Assembly: GCA_964600865.1 (NCBI GenBank)
Contig: CAZRJP010000009.1
Coordinates: 1 to 23,655, forward strand
Direction of reading: 5' to 3'
DNA from: WJLC01 sp964600865
GTDB taxonomy: Archaea > Nanobdellota > Nanobdellia > Pacearchaeales > GW2011-AR1
Length of the DNA: 23,655 nt
In this document: positions 1 through 6,772 of the stretch, piece after piece
Layout: every line of letters begins with the position of its first letter
Numbering within the stretch: the first letter of the stretch is position 1
Notes under the pieces: model-generated
What the model was told of the DNA's origin: nothing
Seen by the model: only the letters and a program-made list of their open reading frames with translations
Databases searched by the model: none
Program-made: the position numbers and the translations under genes

Positions 1-44
1 TTTCTATAATAAATGTCAAAAAGCCTTTAAAAATGCTTTTAGTA

Positions 45-74
45 TTGTTTTTAGTAAGTTTTATATTAATTAAA
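45..74. repeat. 30-base direct repeat, left copy
   Basis: This stretch is identical over 30 bases to 2010-2039, where it forms the promoter in front of rnp2. No gene follows this copy closely. A second shared string, ATTTAAACCAAGTA, occurs at 172-185 and again at 2596-2609 just after the small membrane gene. The first 236 bases may therefore be the shrunken remains of a duplicated rnp2 region. I see no complete gene before 237. Confidence 0.75.
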
Positions 75-236
75 GGGAATATTTGTTAATAATTAAAGAT
101 TCTCATTAGTATTAAGTTTCAGATATGACCCTCTGATAAATGCTGGGATTTTACTTAAAAAGTCTATTTTTATTTAAACCAAGTAAATTATCCTCTAAAA
201 AACTAATATTTAAAAAAGTGATATCTATCTTTTATT

Positions 237-738
237 ATGAAAGAAATACTAAAGGTTGGATTGCCCGGTTTTAAGGCAAGTTATAAGGTAAAGTGACGAG
301 AAGAAACTAATTTTTCTAAATTAGATAATGTTAAACAGGTAAATGGATTAATTTTTGATGACAATGGAGAACTTTTGGTAGTAAATATTGTTGGAAATTG
401 GCAATTGCCTGGAGGACATGTGGAGGAAGATGAGTCTCATGAAGATACTCTTAGGAGAGAAGTTAGGGAGGAAGCAGATGTTGAATTGGAGAATATTGCT
501 CCATTAGGACATCTTAGAGTTGCAGAAATAAAAGATAGTAAAATAGAGCCAGAATTTACTCAGCTGTATTTTGTTGGAAAAATAAAAGAGCTAAACAAAC
601 AATAGATCCTTCCTTTGGGAGAATTGGAATGAGAGAGTTTATTGATCCAAATAAATTTACTGATTATGTCCCTTGGGGGATTTAGGTATAGAAATAGTTA
701 AATCTGCAAAAGAAAATTTATTTGACGGTGGACAGTAA
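237..738 (+). pseudogene. NUDIX hydrolase, decayed
   Basis: A reading frame opens with ATG at 237 (MKEILKVGLPGF) but meets an in-frame TGA at 294-296. It continues in the same frame as a recognisable NUDIX domain. The NUDIX box is GHVEEDE followed by REVREEADV, close to Gx5Ex7REUxEExGU except that the late Gly is Asp. The frame stops at 603-605. Homologous-looking sequence (DPSFGRIGMREFIDPNKF) goes on in another frame, and a missing G in the G5 run near 675 shifts it again before the final TAA at 736-738. One nonsense codon and two frameshifts mean a dead gene. Intact relatives hydrolyse nucleoside diphosphates linked to another moiety. A TATA-like AATATTTAAA lies at about 206-216. Confidence 0.8.
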
Positions 739-778
739 TTTTATCTGTTTAACTCGTAATTTATTTCTCAAGAAGAAA

Positions 779-825
779 GGTTTATAAATATAGATAAATC
801 AATAACATTATTGAAATATCAATAA
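779..825 (+). promoter_or_regulatory. Promoter and operator of the first HTH-MNT gene
   Basis: The TATA box is TTTATAAATA at 781-790. Downstream is a perfect inverted repeat, TCAATAA-CA-TTATTGA, at 799-814, and a second TCAATAA half-site at 819-825, exactly 20 bases after the first. The ATG is at 832. The placement over the expected transcription start suggests autorepression by the HTH of the gene product; this is inferred. Confidence 0.55.
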
Positions 826-831
826 AAGACA

Positions 832-1485
832 ATGGAAAAGATAAAGAGAAAACAAAAAACAGGATTCACAGTAATTACTAAAGATTTAGAGATATCTCAT
901 TTAGAAGGGATTATAATATCCTCATTTTTTCCTGAAGCAGAAGAAATGACTATCAAAGAAATTCAAGAAAGAACAGAATATTCCTATGAAAGAGCTAATT
1001 CTGCATTAAAATCTCTTGTTAAAAAAAATATTTTAATTGAAAAGAACATTGGAAAGACCTTAGTTTATTCCTTAAAATTAAACGAGCCTATTGTTAGAGA
1101 TTTTGGTTTTAGAGGTTATATGTTGGAGAAAAAAATAAATTTTATTAGATCAAAAAAAGTTTATAATGCGATTAAAGAAATTGAATTTAATCCCTTTATC
1201 CAAGGACTTATTATTTTTGGTAGTTATGCTAAAAAAACCGAAACAGATAAAAGTGATATAGATATTATTTGCATTACCTCAAATAAAAAAAAGATAGAAA
1301 ATTTCTTAGGGTATCTAAAACATAAATATAATATTAAACTCTCTCCTATTATTTTATCAAAAACTGATTTTCCAGATATAAAAAAGGATAACCCTGAACT
1401 ATGGGATGATTTAAAACTAAACGCAATTTTATTTAAGGGCAGTGCCCTATTTTATTATTGGATGTATAAAAATGAAAAAAATTAA
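832..1485 (+). CDS. HTH-MNT nucleotidyltransferase (antitoxin of MNT/HEPN pair 1)
   Basis: The 217-residue protein has an N-terminal winged helix-turn-helix (about residues 24-85; IKEIQERTEYSYERANSALK reads as the recognition region) and a minimal nucleotidyltransferase domain. The catalytic signature is GSYAKK at 130-135 with the metal-binding pair DID at 142-144. Known MNT antitoxins such as MntA neutralise a HEPN ribonuclease toxin by AMPylating it; the same role is inferred here. The next gene, a HEPN protein, overlaps its end by 14 bases, so the two are translationally coupled. An inverted-repeat operator precedes it. The pair lies between a dead NUDIX gene and rnp2 and is bracketed by a 30-base direct repeat. 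It is paralogous to the genes at 12286 and 18673. Confidence 0.88.
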   Translation: MEKIKRKQKTGFTVITKDLEISHLEGIIISSFFPEAEEMTIKEIQERTEYSYERANSALKSLVKKNILIEKNIGKTLVYSLKLNEPIVRDFGFRGYMLEKKINFIRSKKVYNAIKEIEFNPFIQGLIIFGSYAKKTETDKSDIDIICITSNKKKIENFLGYLKHKYNIKLSPIILSKTDFPDIKKDNPELWDDLKLNAILFKGSALFYYWMYKNEKN

Positions 1486-2008
1486 ATGGTTTGTGAAAAA
1501 AAGACAATTAACAAAAGATAATTCCTATAAAAAGTTAGCTAATAGATTTTTAGAAAAGTCTAGACAAAATCTCATGACTATGAGTCTCATTTCTGAATTA
1601 AAGAATAAAAAAATTAAAAAATTATTAAAAATCCCAGAAGACTATGATCCTAGTGAGTGGGTAGTTATTTGTGGGTATTATTCTATGTATTCCGCAGCAC
1701 TTTCATTGCTTGCTAAAATAGGATATAGAAGTAAAAACCATAGTGCAACATTGTGTGTTTTAAATGAATTTTTTCTCAAGAAGAAAATTTTAGATAAAGA
1801 CTATTTAACGTTATTTAAATCAGCTCTGTTTCATAAGAAGGATATTGAAAGATTATCTAGTGCCAAACATAAAAGAGAAATAGCCCAATATAGTATAACT
1901 AAAAAAACAACCAAATCAATTTCTGAAAAAATTAAAAAAGATGCATATAAGTTTGTAAATAAATGTGAGGAAGTACTAAATAAAATAACTAAACATCAAT
2001 TAGAATGA
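1472..2008 (+). CDS. HEPN-domain protein (toxin of pair 1)
   Basis: I place the start at ATG 1472 (MKKIKWFVKK), 14 bases inside the MNT gene; the frame is open upstream to a GTG at 1442, but the ATG suits a coupled start. The 178-residue, largely helical protein carries the core helix GYYSMYSAALSLLAKIG (68-84), a conserved His at 90 (SKNHSAT) and R135-x3-Q139-Y140 (KREIAQY). The same three elements occur in the HEPN proteins at 12833 and 19205, so all three belong to one UPF0332-like HEPN family. It also has an R127-x5-H133 string, which could be the Rx4-6H ribonuclease site of classical HEPN toxins; the other two lack it. The expected role is an RNA-cleaving toxin held in check by the MNT partner. 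Confidence 0.8.
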   Translation: MKKIKWFVKKRQLTKDNSYKKLANRFLEKSRQNLMTMSLISELKNKKIKKLLKIPEDYDPSEWVVICGYYSMYSAALSLLAKIGYRSKNHSATLCVLNEFFLKKKILDKDYLTLFKSALFHKKDIERLSSAKHKREIAQYSITKKTTKSISEKIKKDAYKFVNKCEEVLNKITKHQLE

Positions 2009-2009
2009 T

Positions 2010-2039
2010 TTGTTTTTAGTAAGTTTTATATTAATTAAA
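2010..2039 (+). promoter_or_regulatory. rnp2 promoter, right copy of the 30-base repeat
   Basis: The block matches 45-74 perfectly. It contains TATA-like TTTTATATTAATT (2024-2036), 20-28 bases before the rnp2 ATG at 2054. It starts just after the HEPN stop at 2008, so whatever inserted the NUDIX/TA segment left rnp2 with a complete promoter. Confidence 0.65.
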
Positions 2040-2053
2040 CTCTTTAATTGTCT

Positions 2054-2344
2054 ATGAAAGCATTAAAACCCTCAATGAAAGAAAAAAAGAGATATTTATT
2101 AATTAAAAGTAAAAAAATTAAAAATTCCACTAATCTCAAAAAGAAAGTTGAATCTGCTATTATGGATTTCATTGGTGTTTTAGGTAAAAGTAAAACAGGG
2201 ATGAGCTGGATTAAATCTAAAAATAATTCTACAATACTTTGTGTTAATAGAGAAATGGTAGATAAAATAAGAGCAAGTATTTGTGTTTCTCCTGAAGATA
2301 TTCAAATTACTAAGGTATCTGGAACCCTTAAAAGTTTAGAGTAA
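2054..2344 (+). CDS. rnp2: Ribonuclease P protein component 2 (Pop5)
   Basis: The 96-residue protein begins MKALKPSMKEKKRYLLIK, the N-terminal pattern of archaeal Pop5/Rnp2 (K-P-s-x-r-x-K-K-R-Y). It continues with FIGVLGKSKTG, a strand ILCVNREMVDKIRA, and the family's closing SGTLKSLE. Rnp2 binds the RNase P RNA and, together with Rpp30, supports 5' maturation of tRNA. A TTG at 2048 would add two residues, but the ATG at 2054 fits the TATA spacing better. It is the clearest housekeeping gene in the window and supports an archaeal host. Confidence 0.85.
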   Translation: MKALKPSMKEKKRYLLIKSKKIKNSTNLKKKVESAIMDFIGVLGKSKTGMSWIKSKNNSTILCVNREMVDKIRASICVSPEDIQITKVSGTLKSLE

Positions 2345-2382
2345 GTTTTATAAATAATAATTTCTTGTATTATATAATAAAA

Positions 2383-2601
2383 ATGGTGGGAATTGAGACT
2401 ATAATTTGGTATTTACTCTTAATTGATAGTATTATAGCTGTTACTTTAGCTTTTTTCTTTCAAAATAAAGTTAAAAAATGGTGCAGGAGTGATTTCAGAT
2501 GGTTTTGCAAACATTTTCCTGTTACAAAAGGATGGGCACTTTATTATCTAATACTTATTCTTTGGGTAGGATATGGATTAAGTAGATTAGGAATCATTTA
2601 A
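2383..2601 (+). CDS. Small two-helix membrane protein
   Basis: With ATG 2383 this is a 72-residue protein. It has two hydrophobic segments (about residues 4-24 and 52-70) separated by a basic, Cys/Trp-containing loop (KVKKWCRSDFRWFCKHFP) ending in KGWALYY. A TATA-like TTTTATAAATA at about 2346-2356 stands the right distance upstream for a leaderless message. I do not know the function. The two Cys and the aromatic loop look specific rather than random, and the gene follows rnp2 directly. Confidence 0.6.
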   Translation: MVGIETIIWYLLLIDSIIAVTLAFFFQNKVKKWCRSDFRWFCKHFPVTKGWALYYLILILWVGYGLSRLGII

Positions 2602-2645
2602 ACCAAGTATAATAATCCTTAAAAATCTACAAAAAATGTAATCTT

Positions 2646-3158
2646 ATGGAAAATGAAGATTATGATGATTTAAGTCCTAATAGAAATATGATTAATGGGA
2701 AAGGATTTCTTATTGAAATTTTTGAGAATTCACTATTAGATAGATTAAATAGATTTTTGCCTGGATTTTTTATTAAGAAAACAAAAAAAATTGATTCTAC
2801 AAATATCATTAAAATGAATTACTGGGGTATTGAGGTGGATGCCATTGATTTCTCAAAAAGAAAATCTACATTTATGTTAAATGAAAAAGGAAGATTTGAA
2901 AAAGAAGTTGTGGAAATACCTGGAGAGAATTATATTACTTCAGTTCATAATGCAAGTGATATTTATATAATAGGAGAAAATAAACCTACATGGTTAAAAG
3001 AAACCTCTATTCATAATACTGAAATATATGATATTAGAAATAATATTGATCCTTTTGAATTAGAAGAAGAATTATATTTCTTAGCTAAAAAACAGGCTAG
3101 TGGAATGTGTAAGGGAAGTCTTTCAGAAATTGTAGATAAAACACATTTTGTTTTATAA
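2646..3158 (+). CDS. Hypothetical protein, 170 residues
   Basis: An ATG at 2646 opens MENEDYDDLSPNR. The protein is soluble-looking, with an acidic N terminus, a central beta-rich part (IKMNYWGIEVDAIDFSKRKS, YITSVHNASDIYIIGENKP) and a helical C terminus (DPFELEEELYFLAKKQASG). No catalytic motif or signal peptide is seen and I do not recognise a family. It stands alone on the plus strand, and codon use resembles its neighbours. The open frame on the other strand across its end is a shadow. Confidence 0.6.
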   Translation: MENEDYDDLSPNRNMINGKGFLIEIFENSLLDRLNRFLPGFFIKKTKKIDSTNIIKMNYWGIEVDAIDFSKRKSTFMLNEKGRFEKEVVEIPGENYITSVHNASDIYIIGENKPTWLKETSIHNTEIYDIRNNIDPFELEEELYFLAKKQASGMCKGSLSEIVDKTHFVL

Positions 3159-3218
3159 AAAAGAGAGTTTATTATAAAAATAATTAAAAAGCTCAAAGTG
3201 TTTCTTTATTTAGTTAAA

Positions 3219-3848
3219 ATGTCTCAATCAAACCTACCCGAGGTAGAATCAGGAATATTGAATCAAGGCCATCTTATTTCTAGGAAGCTTCTATATGATG
3301 ACACTCCAAAAGATGTCATAGAAATCTACAGTATTATTTCAGAGCAAAGTATGAAATTTGACAAAGATACTCCTAGCTTTTGGGTTCGTTCTATTATTGA
3401 AGATGATTCTCTTTGCATAGGTCCTCGGATAGATATAGAGGACTTAGTTATTGGTACTGTTCTTCACAGAGAAGGAGAAGAATATCATGGTCCAGATCTG
3501 TTTACTTATAATGGGGAGGCAGAAAACAAAAAAAGGTTCAAAACAGAAAAAGGGGATGGAAAAGGTCATTATGTTATATCTGGTTGTAGATATAAAAAAA
3601 GATATCATTTAGAGAATGTTTCAGGAACTGATGAAAAAAGATTGCGTTGTCTTAATGATTCTCCTATTAAAAGAGAAAATAATGCTCAAACAGAGATTTA
3701 TGGTGCAAGAGACGAAGATATTTCAAAAAGCAAGCTAGAAAAAGACATTTATAATATATCTATGCAAGAAGCTGAAAAAATGAGTTTATCTAATCTAAAT
3801 AAACCAGAATTAAAAATAGTTGATAATACACAATATTCTTCAGATTAA
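3219..3848 (+). CDS. Hypothetical protein, about 209 residues
   Basis: The start is uncertain. ATG 3219 gives MSQSNLPEVESGI, while an in-frame GTG at 3198 would add seven residues. TATA-like ATTATAAA near 3171-3178 would allow either. The protein is polar and charged, without membrane segments. It includes DTPSFWVRSIIEDDS, CIGPRIDIEDLVIGTVLHRE and a C-terminal tail rich in Lys, Glu and Ser. I recognise no domain. It ends 48 bases before the convergent RHH gene. Confidence 0.55.
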   Translation: MSQSNLPEVESGILNQGHLISRKLLYDDTPKDVIEIYSIISEQSMKFDKDTPSFWVRSIIEDDSLCIGPRIDIEDLVIGTVLHREGEEYHGPDLFTYNGEAENKKRFKTEKGDGKGHYVISGCRYKKRYHLENVSGTDEKRLRCLNDSPIKRENNAQTEIYGARDEDISKSKLEKDIYNISMQEAEKMSLSNLNKPELKIVDNTQYSSD

Positions 3849-3896
3849 TAAAGTTATTAGATTCTCTTCTATCTTCTAAATTGTTTTTTAAACCTA

Positions 3897-4166
3897 TTAC
3901 TTTTTGGAATTGTTTTTCTTTTCTTTCTTTGGCCTTGAAAAAACCTTAATCAAATCATCCTTAATTTTTATTTTAGATTTTTTGTTTTTGTCTTTTTTCA
4001 AATATCTTCTTTTAGATGCTGCACAACTTCTCCTAATAATATCTCTAACCTGCTCTCTTACAGTCATTAGATTGTCTTTAGCACGTCTTTTCAAAACTGT
4101 TACTTCATCTTCATCTAAATGAATTGTTACAGAAGTTGTTTTTCCTATTTTGTCTTTATCTGCCAT
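3897..4166 (-). CDS. Ribbon-helix-helix-like DNA-binding protein
   Basis: The 89-residue protein reads KTTSVTIHLDEDEVTVLKRR near the N terminus: a beta strand (SVTIHL) followed by two helices (EVTVLKRRAKDN, REQVRDIIRRSC). This is the CopG/Arc-like fold order. The last 35 residues are a highly basic Lys-rich tail probably contacting nucleic acid. No toxin partner is adjacent. The upstream gene on the same strand is a membrane protein only 20 bases away, so the two are likely co-transcribed. From general acquaintance with such genomes I believe this is a conserved small DPANN protein, but its target is unknown. Confidence 0.65.
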   Translation of the reverse strand: MADKDKIGKTTSVTIHLDEDEVTVLKRRAKDNLMTVREQVRDIIRRSCAASKRRYLKKDKNKKSKIKIKDDLIKVFSRPKKEKKNNSKK

Positions 4167-4186
4167 ATTATTTTTTAGTTATTTTA

Positions 4187-4462
4187 CTATTTCCTCTGAT
4201 AAAACTTCTTTACTTTAAACATCTTATAGATTCCTTCAAGAACATCTGTTCCTGCATATCCTGCAAGCAATGCTAATCTTGCATCAAATGAAAATATAAC
4301 TCCAACAAAAACACCAATAATCCATGCTGTTATAACAGTTATGAAGTAATAACTCCAAATAATCTCCCTATCTAAACTTAAGGCCTTTAATAGTCCTACA
4401 AATCCTCTTGTTAATCCTCCTGTTCCACCAAGAAGTCCTGCTAAAAATAATGTATTTACCAT
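4187..4462 (-). CDS. Small Gly-rich integral membrane protein
   Basis: The 91-residue protein has two or three hydrophobic segments: a Gly-rich N-terminal one (LFLAGLLGGTGG), one at about 37-58 (YYFITVITAWIIGVFVGVIF) and a weaker one (ARLALLAGYAGTDVLEGIY). A basic tail (KMFKVKKFYQRK) follows. A minus-strand TATA (TATTTAAAATA read leftward, about 4482-4492) lies some 25 bases ahead of the ATG, suggesting a leaderless transcript that continues into the RHH gene. The Gly/Ala pattern could suit a small oligomeric membrane protein, for example phage-holin-like; this is a guess. Confidence 0.6.
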   Translation of the reverse strand: MVNTLFLAGLLGGTGGLTRGFVGLLKALSLDREIIWSYYFITVITAWIIGVFVGVIFSFDARLALLAGYAGTDVLEGIYKMFKVKKFYQRK

Positions 4463-4573
4463 ATAAAAAGATTGAAAATATATTTTAAATAACTATTGGA
4501 AAATGTTAAAGGTCATAAAATCTGGTAAATTTTATTCCTATTTCATTTTTAAAACTGTTTCATTTTTGGGGGG

Positions 4574-4584
4574 CTTATTTAAAT
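4574..4584 (+). promoter_or_regulatory. Promoter of the peptide-biosynthesis operon
   Basis: A TATA-like box (TTATTTAAAT) preceded by a G-rich run (GGGGGGC, a possible BRE-like element) lies about 24-32 bases before the precursor ATG at 4607. The message would be leaderless or nearly so. No other promoter-sized gap exists before 7558, because the four genes are 10, 1 and 4 bases apart. The divergent promoter of the membrane/RHH operon lies on the other side of this 144-base gap. Confidence 0.6.
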
Positions 4585-4606
4585 AAGAATCATACTTTTT
4601 AAAACC

Positions 4607-4807
4607 ATGAAAAGAACATACCAACAAACAAGCAAAAAAGACTTACTAGAGATGAGTTCTGTTCTAGAAAATGCCCCTTACCTTATAAAAGGGGATAGTA
4701 AAGAATGGAATTATACTGTAGGAAAAACAGGCACGTGCAATTGTGCCAGCAGTAGATCTTCTGGTGGAACTTGTAGAGCATTGAGCTTAGAAGATTCTGT
4801 AGAATAA
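4607..4807 (+). CDS. Putative RiPP precursor peptide (azole/azoline type)
   Basis: This 66-residue ORF directly precedes a YcaO and a SagB-type gene, the position expected of a precursor. Residues 1-40 are leader-like, amphipathic and free of Cys (KDLLEMSSVLENAPYLIKGD). Residues 41-57 (TGTCNCASSRSSGGTCR) contain three Cys, four Ser, three Thr and three Gly, the composition of cores whose Cys/Ser/Thr are cyclised to azolines. A short acidic follower (ALSLEDSVE) ends it. No GG or other canonical cleavage motif separates leader and core; G39-K40 or K40-T41 are candidates. It begins at the operon's TATA-spaced ATG, 10 bases from the YcaO start. I recognise no named family, and no second copy is seen in the window. 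Confidence 0.8.
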   Translation: MKRTYQQTSKKDLLEMSSVLENAPYLIKGDSKEWNYTVGKTGTCNCASSRSSGGTCRALSLEDSVE

Positions 4808-4817
4808 AATATAAAAA

Positions 4818-6041
4818 ATGGAAAAAGTATACAATTCACTGATAAAAACTGGCTTATCAAATCAACCGAAGGAAGTGCCTTTTTTTACAGATGAACCTAA
4901 TTTTATTAATTATTTTACTATTCCTAATAAAAATGCTGAAAAAAAATACGATATTAAAAACGTTTATGGCCAAGGATTTGACTCAAATAGAGATATTTCT
5001 AAAATAAAATCAGTGGGGGAGATGTTGGAAAGACTTTGTTTGTGTAATCCAAAACAAAAATTTAACATAACTAAGTTTAAAGAAAAAAAGGATTTTATTC
5101 GTCCTTCATTATTCTTCTGTTATTCTTCAGAGCAGATGGAAAATATAAGAGAAAAAAAGGAAAAATTAGATAATGGAAAATATAGGTGGATGAAAGTTAA
5201 GAAAATTCCTGAAGGGAAAGAAGTTTATATGCCTGCACAAATGGTCTTTCTAACAAGAAATTTCAAGGGAGAATATGCATTAAGAAAAGAACAGATAAGT
5301 ACTGGTGCAGCAATGGGAATTAAAGGGGAAAAAAGAGCATTTAAATCAGGGTTTTTAGAATCTATAGAAAGAGATGCAATAATGTCTTTTTATCTAAAAA
5401 AAAGAAGAGGTAGAAAAATGTATGATTTTTCAGATAAAATCAGTGAATTAAGGGATTATCTTAAAAGGTATCAACTAGAAACGCATATTTTTGATGCAAC
5501 TACTGACCTAGGTATCCCCAGTATTTTTGCAATGACTATTGATTATTCTGGATTAGGAGAAGCAGTTAATGTTGGATCTAGTTCAGATCTTAATTATGAA
5601 AAAGCAATTGAAAAAGCGATTACAGAATCCATTCAATGCAGGAGAATTGGAAGAGTTTCAACTTCCTTTCTAAAAGCAGATTCAATAAATAAATCACAAA
5701 TAAACTCCTTAGAAGACCGTCTTCTTTATTGGAGAGACCTAAATAGGATAAAAGATGTTTCTCACCTTATAAAAGAAAGAGAGAATATATCCTATAAAAA
5801 GATATCTCCTAAAGATATCACATTAAATAATGCAATTGAAAACTTATCTTCAAAAAAGTTTAATATTTTAGTTGCAGATATGACTCTTCCTGAAGTGAAA
5901 GCGCAAGGATTTGAGTCATTAAAAGTCGTTATCCCTGAACTTCATCCATTGTATTTAGATGAAAAAGCTAAAGCACTTTATAGTATCCATCATGGAGAAA
6001 TAAAAGAAAATCCCAATCTTAAACCTCATCCTGTAACCTAA
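4818..6041 (+). CDS. ycaO: YcaO-domain cyclodehydratase (azoline-forming)
   Basis: The 407-residue protein shows the ATP/Mg-binding acidic motifs of YcaO enzymes: SVGEMLER (E68, E71), FLESIERD (E181, E184) and KAIEKAITESIQ (E265, E270, Q273). Near the C terminus come ILVADMTLPEV (350-360) and GFESLKVVIPELHPLYL (364-380), typical of RiPP YcaO proteins. It ends LKPHPVT; azoline-forming YcaO proteins commonly end in a Pro-rich PxPxP-like tail, and PHP is a reduced version. YcaO uses ATP to activate the peptide amide and cyclise Cys/Ser/Thr. Usual partners carry an E1-like domain with the RiPP recognition element; none is fused or adjacent here, and the 60 residues before the first motif are too short to hold an E1 domain. 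The gap to the next gene is one base. Confidence 0.93.
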   Translation: MEKVYNSLIKTGLSNQPKEVPFFTDEPNFINYFTIPNKNAEKKYDIKNVYGQGFDSNRDISKIKSVGEMLERLCLCNPKQKFNITKFKEKKDFIRPSLFFCYSSEQMENIREKKEKLDNGKYRWMKVKKIPEGKEVYMPAQMVFLTRNFKGEYALRKEQISTGAAMGIKGEKRAFKSGFLESIERDAIMSFYLKKRRGRKMYDFSDKISELRDYLKRYQLETHIFDATTDLGIPSIFAMTIDYSGLGEAVNVGSSSDLNYEKAIEKAITESIQCRRIGRVSTSFLKADSINKSQINSLEDRLLYWRDLNRIKDVSHLIKERENISYKKISPKDITLNNAIENLSSKKFNILVADMTLPEVKAQGFESLKVVIPELHPLYLDEKAKALYSIHHGEIKENPNLKPHPVT

Positions 6042-6042
6042 A

Positions 6043-6768
6043 ATGATAAAAGAAACAAAAGAATTCTACAAAAAAACTGAATTGCATAAAAAAGATTTAA
6101 AAAATTATAAAGAGGATCCTTCAGATATCACTAATATAAAGGTATTCAAAAAATCTTATCCAAGACTTCCTTCAATTGATTTGCCAAAAATAGATAAAAA
6201 AGAAAGTGAATTTGAAACCCTAATGGATATGAGAGAATCCTATAGAACTTTTTCAGAGAAAACACCTTTATCTCTTGAAGAGATATCTAAAATACTTACT
6301 TCCTGCAGAGTTGTAGATTCTAAAAGAAAAGTAGAAAAAAGAACATATCCTTCTGGAGGAGCAAGATTCCCTATAGAATTATATCTTCTTTCATATAATG
6401 TTAAAAATTTAAAAGAAGGAGCATATCATTACAATATAGAAAAAAGTAACTTAGAACTACTCCTTGATGAAAGCCTAAAAAAAGAAAGAAGAAATATTAT
6501 CTCTCCTTATCTTGAAAATCCCGCAGCTACAATTGTTTTCACATCAGTTATTTCTAGATCTGAAGTTAAATATGGATTAAGATCTTATCCTTATTCATTA
6601 ATTGAGGCAGGTCATATGGGCCAAAATATACAATTATCCTCTGCAGAAATTGGGATTGGATCCTGTCCGGTAAGTGGGTTTATAGACAATACTGTTAAAA
6701 ATATACTTGACTTAACAGATGATGAGATTCCTATATATAGTATTAGTATAGGGAAGGTTAAAAAGTAA
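6043..6768 (+). CDS. SagB-type FMN dehydrogenase
   Basis: The 241-residue nitroreductase-fold protein has the SagB sequence order: MRESYRTF (63-70; R64 and R68 contact FMN phosphate), LSLEEISKIL, YPSGGARFPIELYLLSYNV (102-120), GAYHYN (126-131), then EAGHMGQNIQLSSAEIGIG (188-206) and SGFID (211-215), closing YSISIGKV. SagB-type enzymes oxidise azolines made by YcaO to aromatic azoles with FMN. It begins one base after the ycaO stop and is followed after four bases by the protease. Its presence makes thiazole/oxazole formation more likely than a thioamide or amidine role for the YcaO. Confidence 0.92.
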   Translation: MIKETKEFYKKTELHKKDLKNYKEDPSDITNIKVFKKSYPRLPSIDLPKIDKKESEFETLMDMRESYRTFSEKTPLSLEEISKILTSCRVVDSKRKVEKRTYPSGGARFPIELYLLSYNVKNLKEGAYHYNIEKSNLELLLDESLKKERRNIISPYLENPAATIVFTSVISRSEVKYGLRSYPYSLIEAGHMGQNIQLSSAEIGIGSCPVSGFIDNTVKNILDLTDDEIPIYSISIGKVKK

Positions 6769-6772
6769 TAAA

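Noticed and set aside
3904..4122. Plus-strand frame opposite the RHH gene, and similar opposite-strand frames at 3011-3196, 9179-9361, 11975-12190, 13284-13637, 14321-14572, 15634-15822, 16520-16714, 17323-17592, 17846-18067 and 21311-21508
   Set aside because: They are Phe/Ser/Leu-rich mirror translations of real Lys-rich genes, without promoters or family features.
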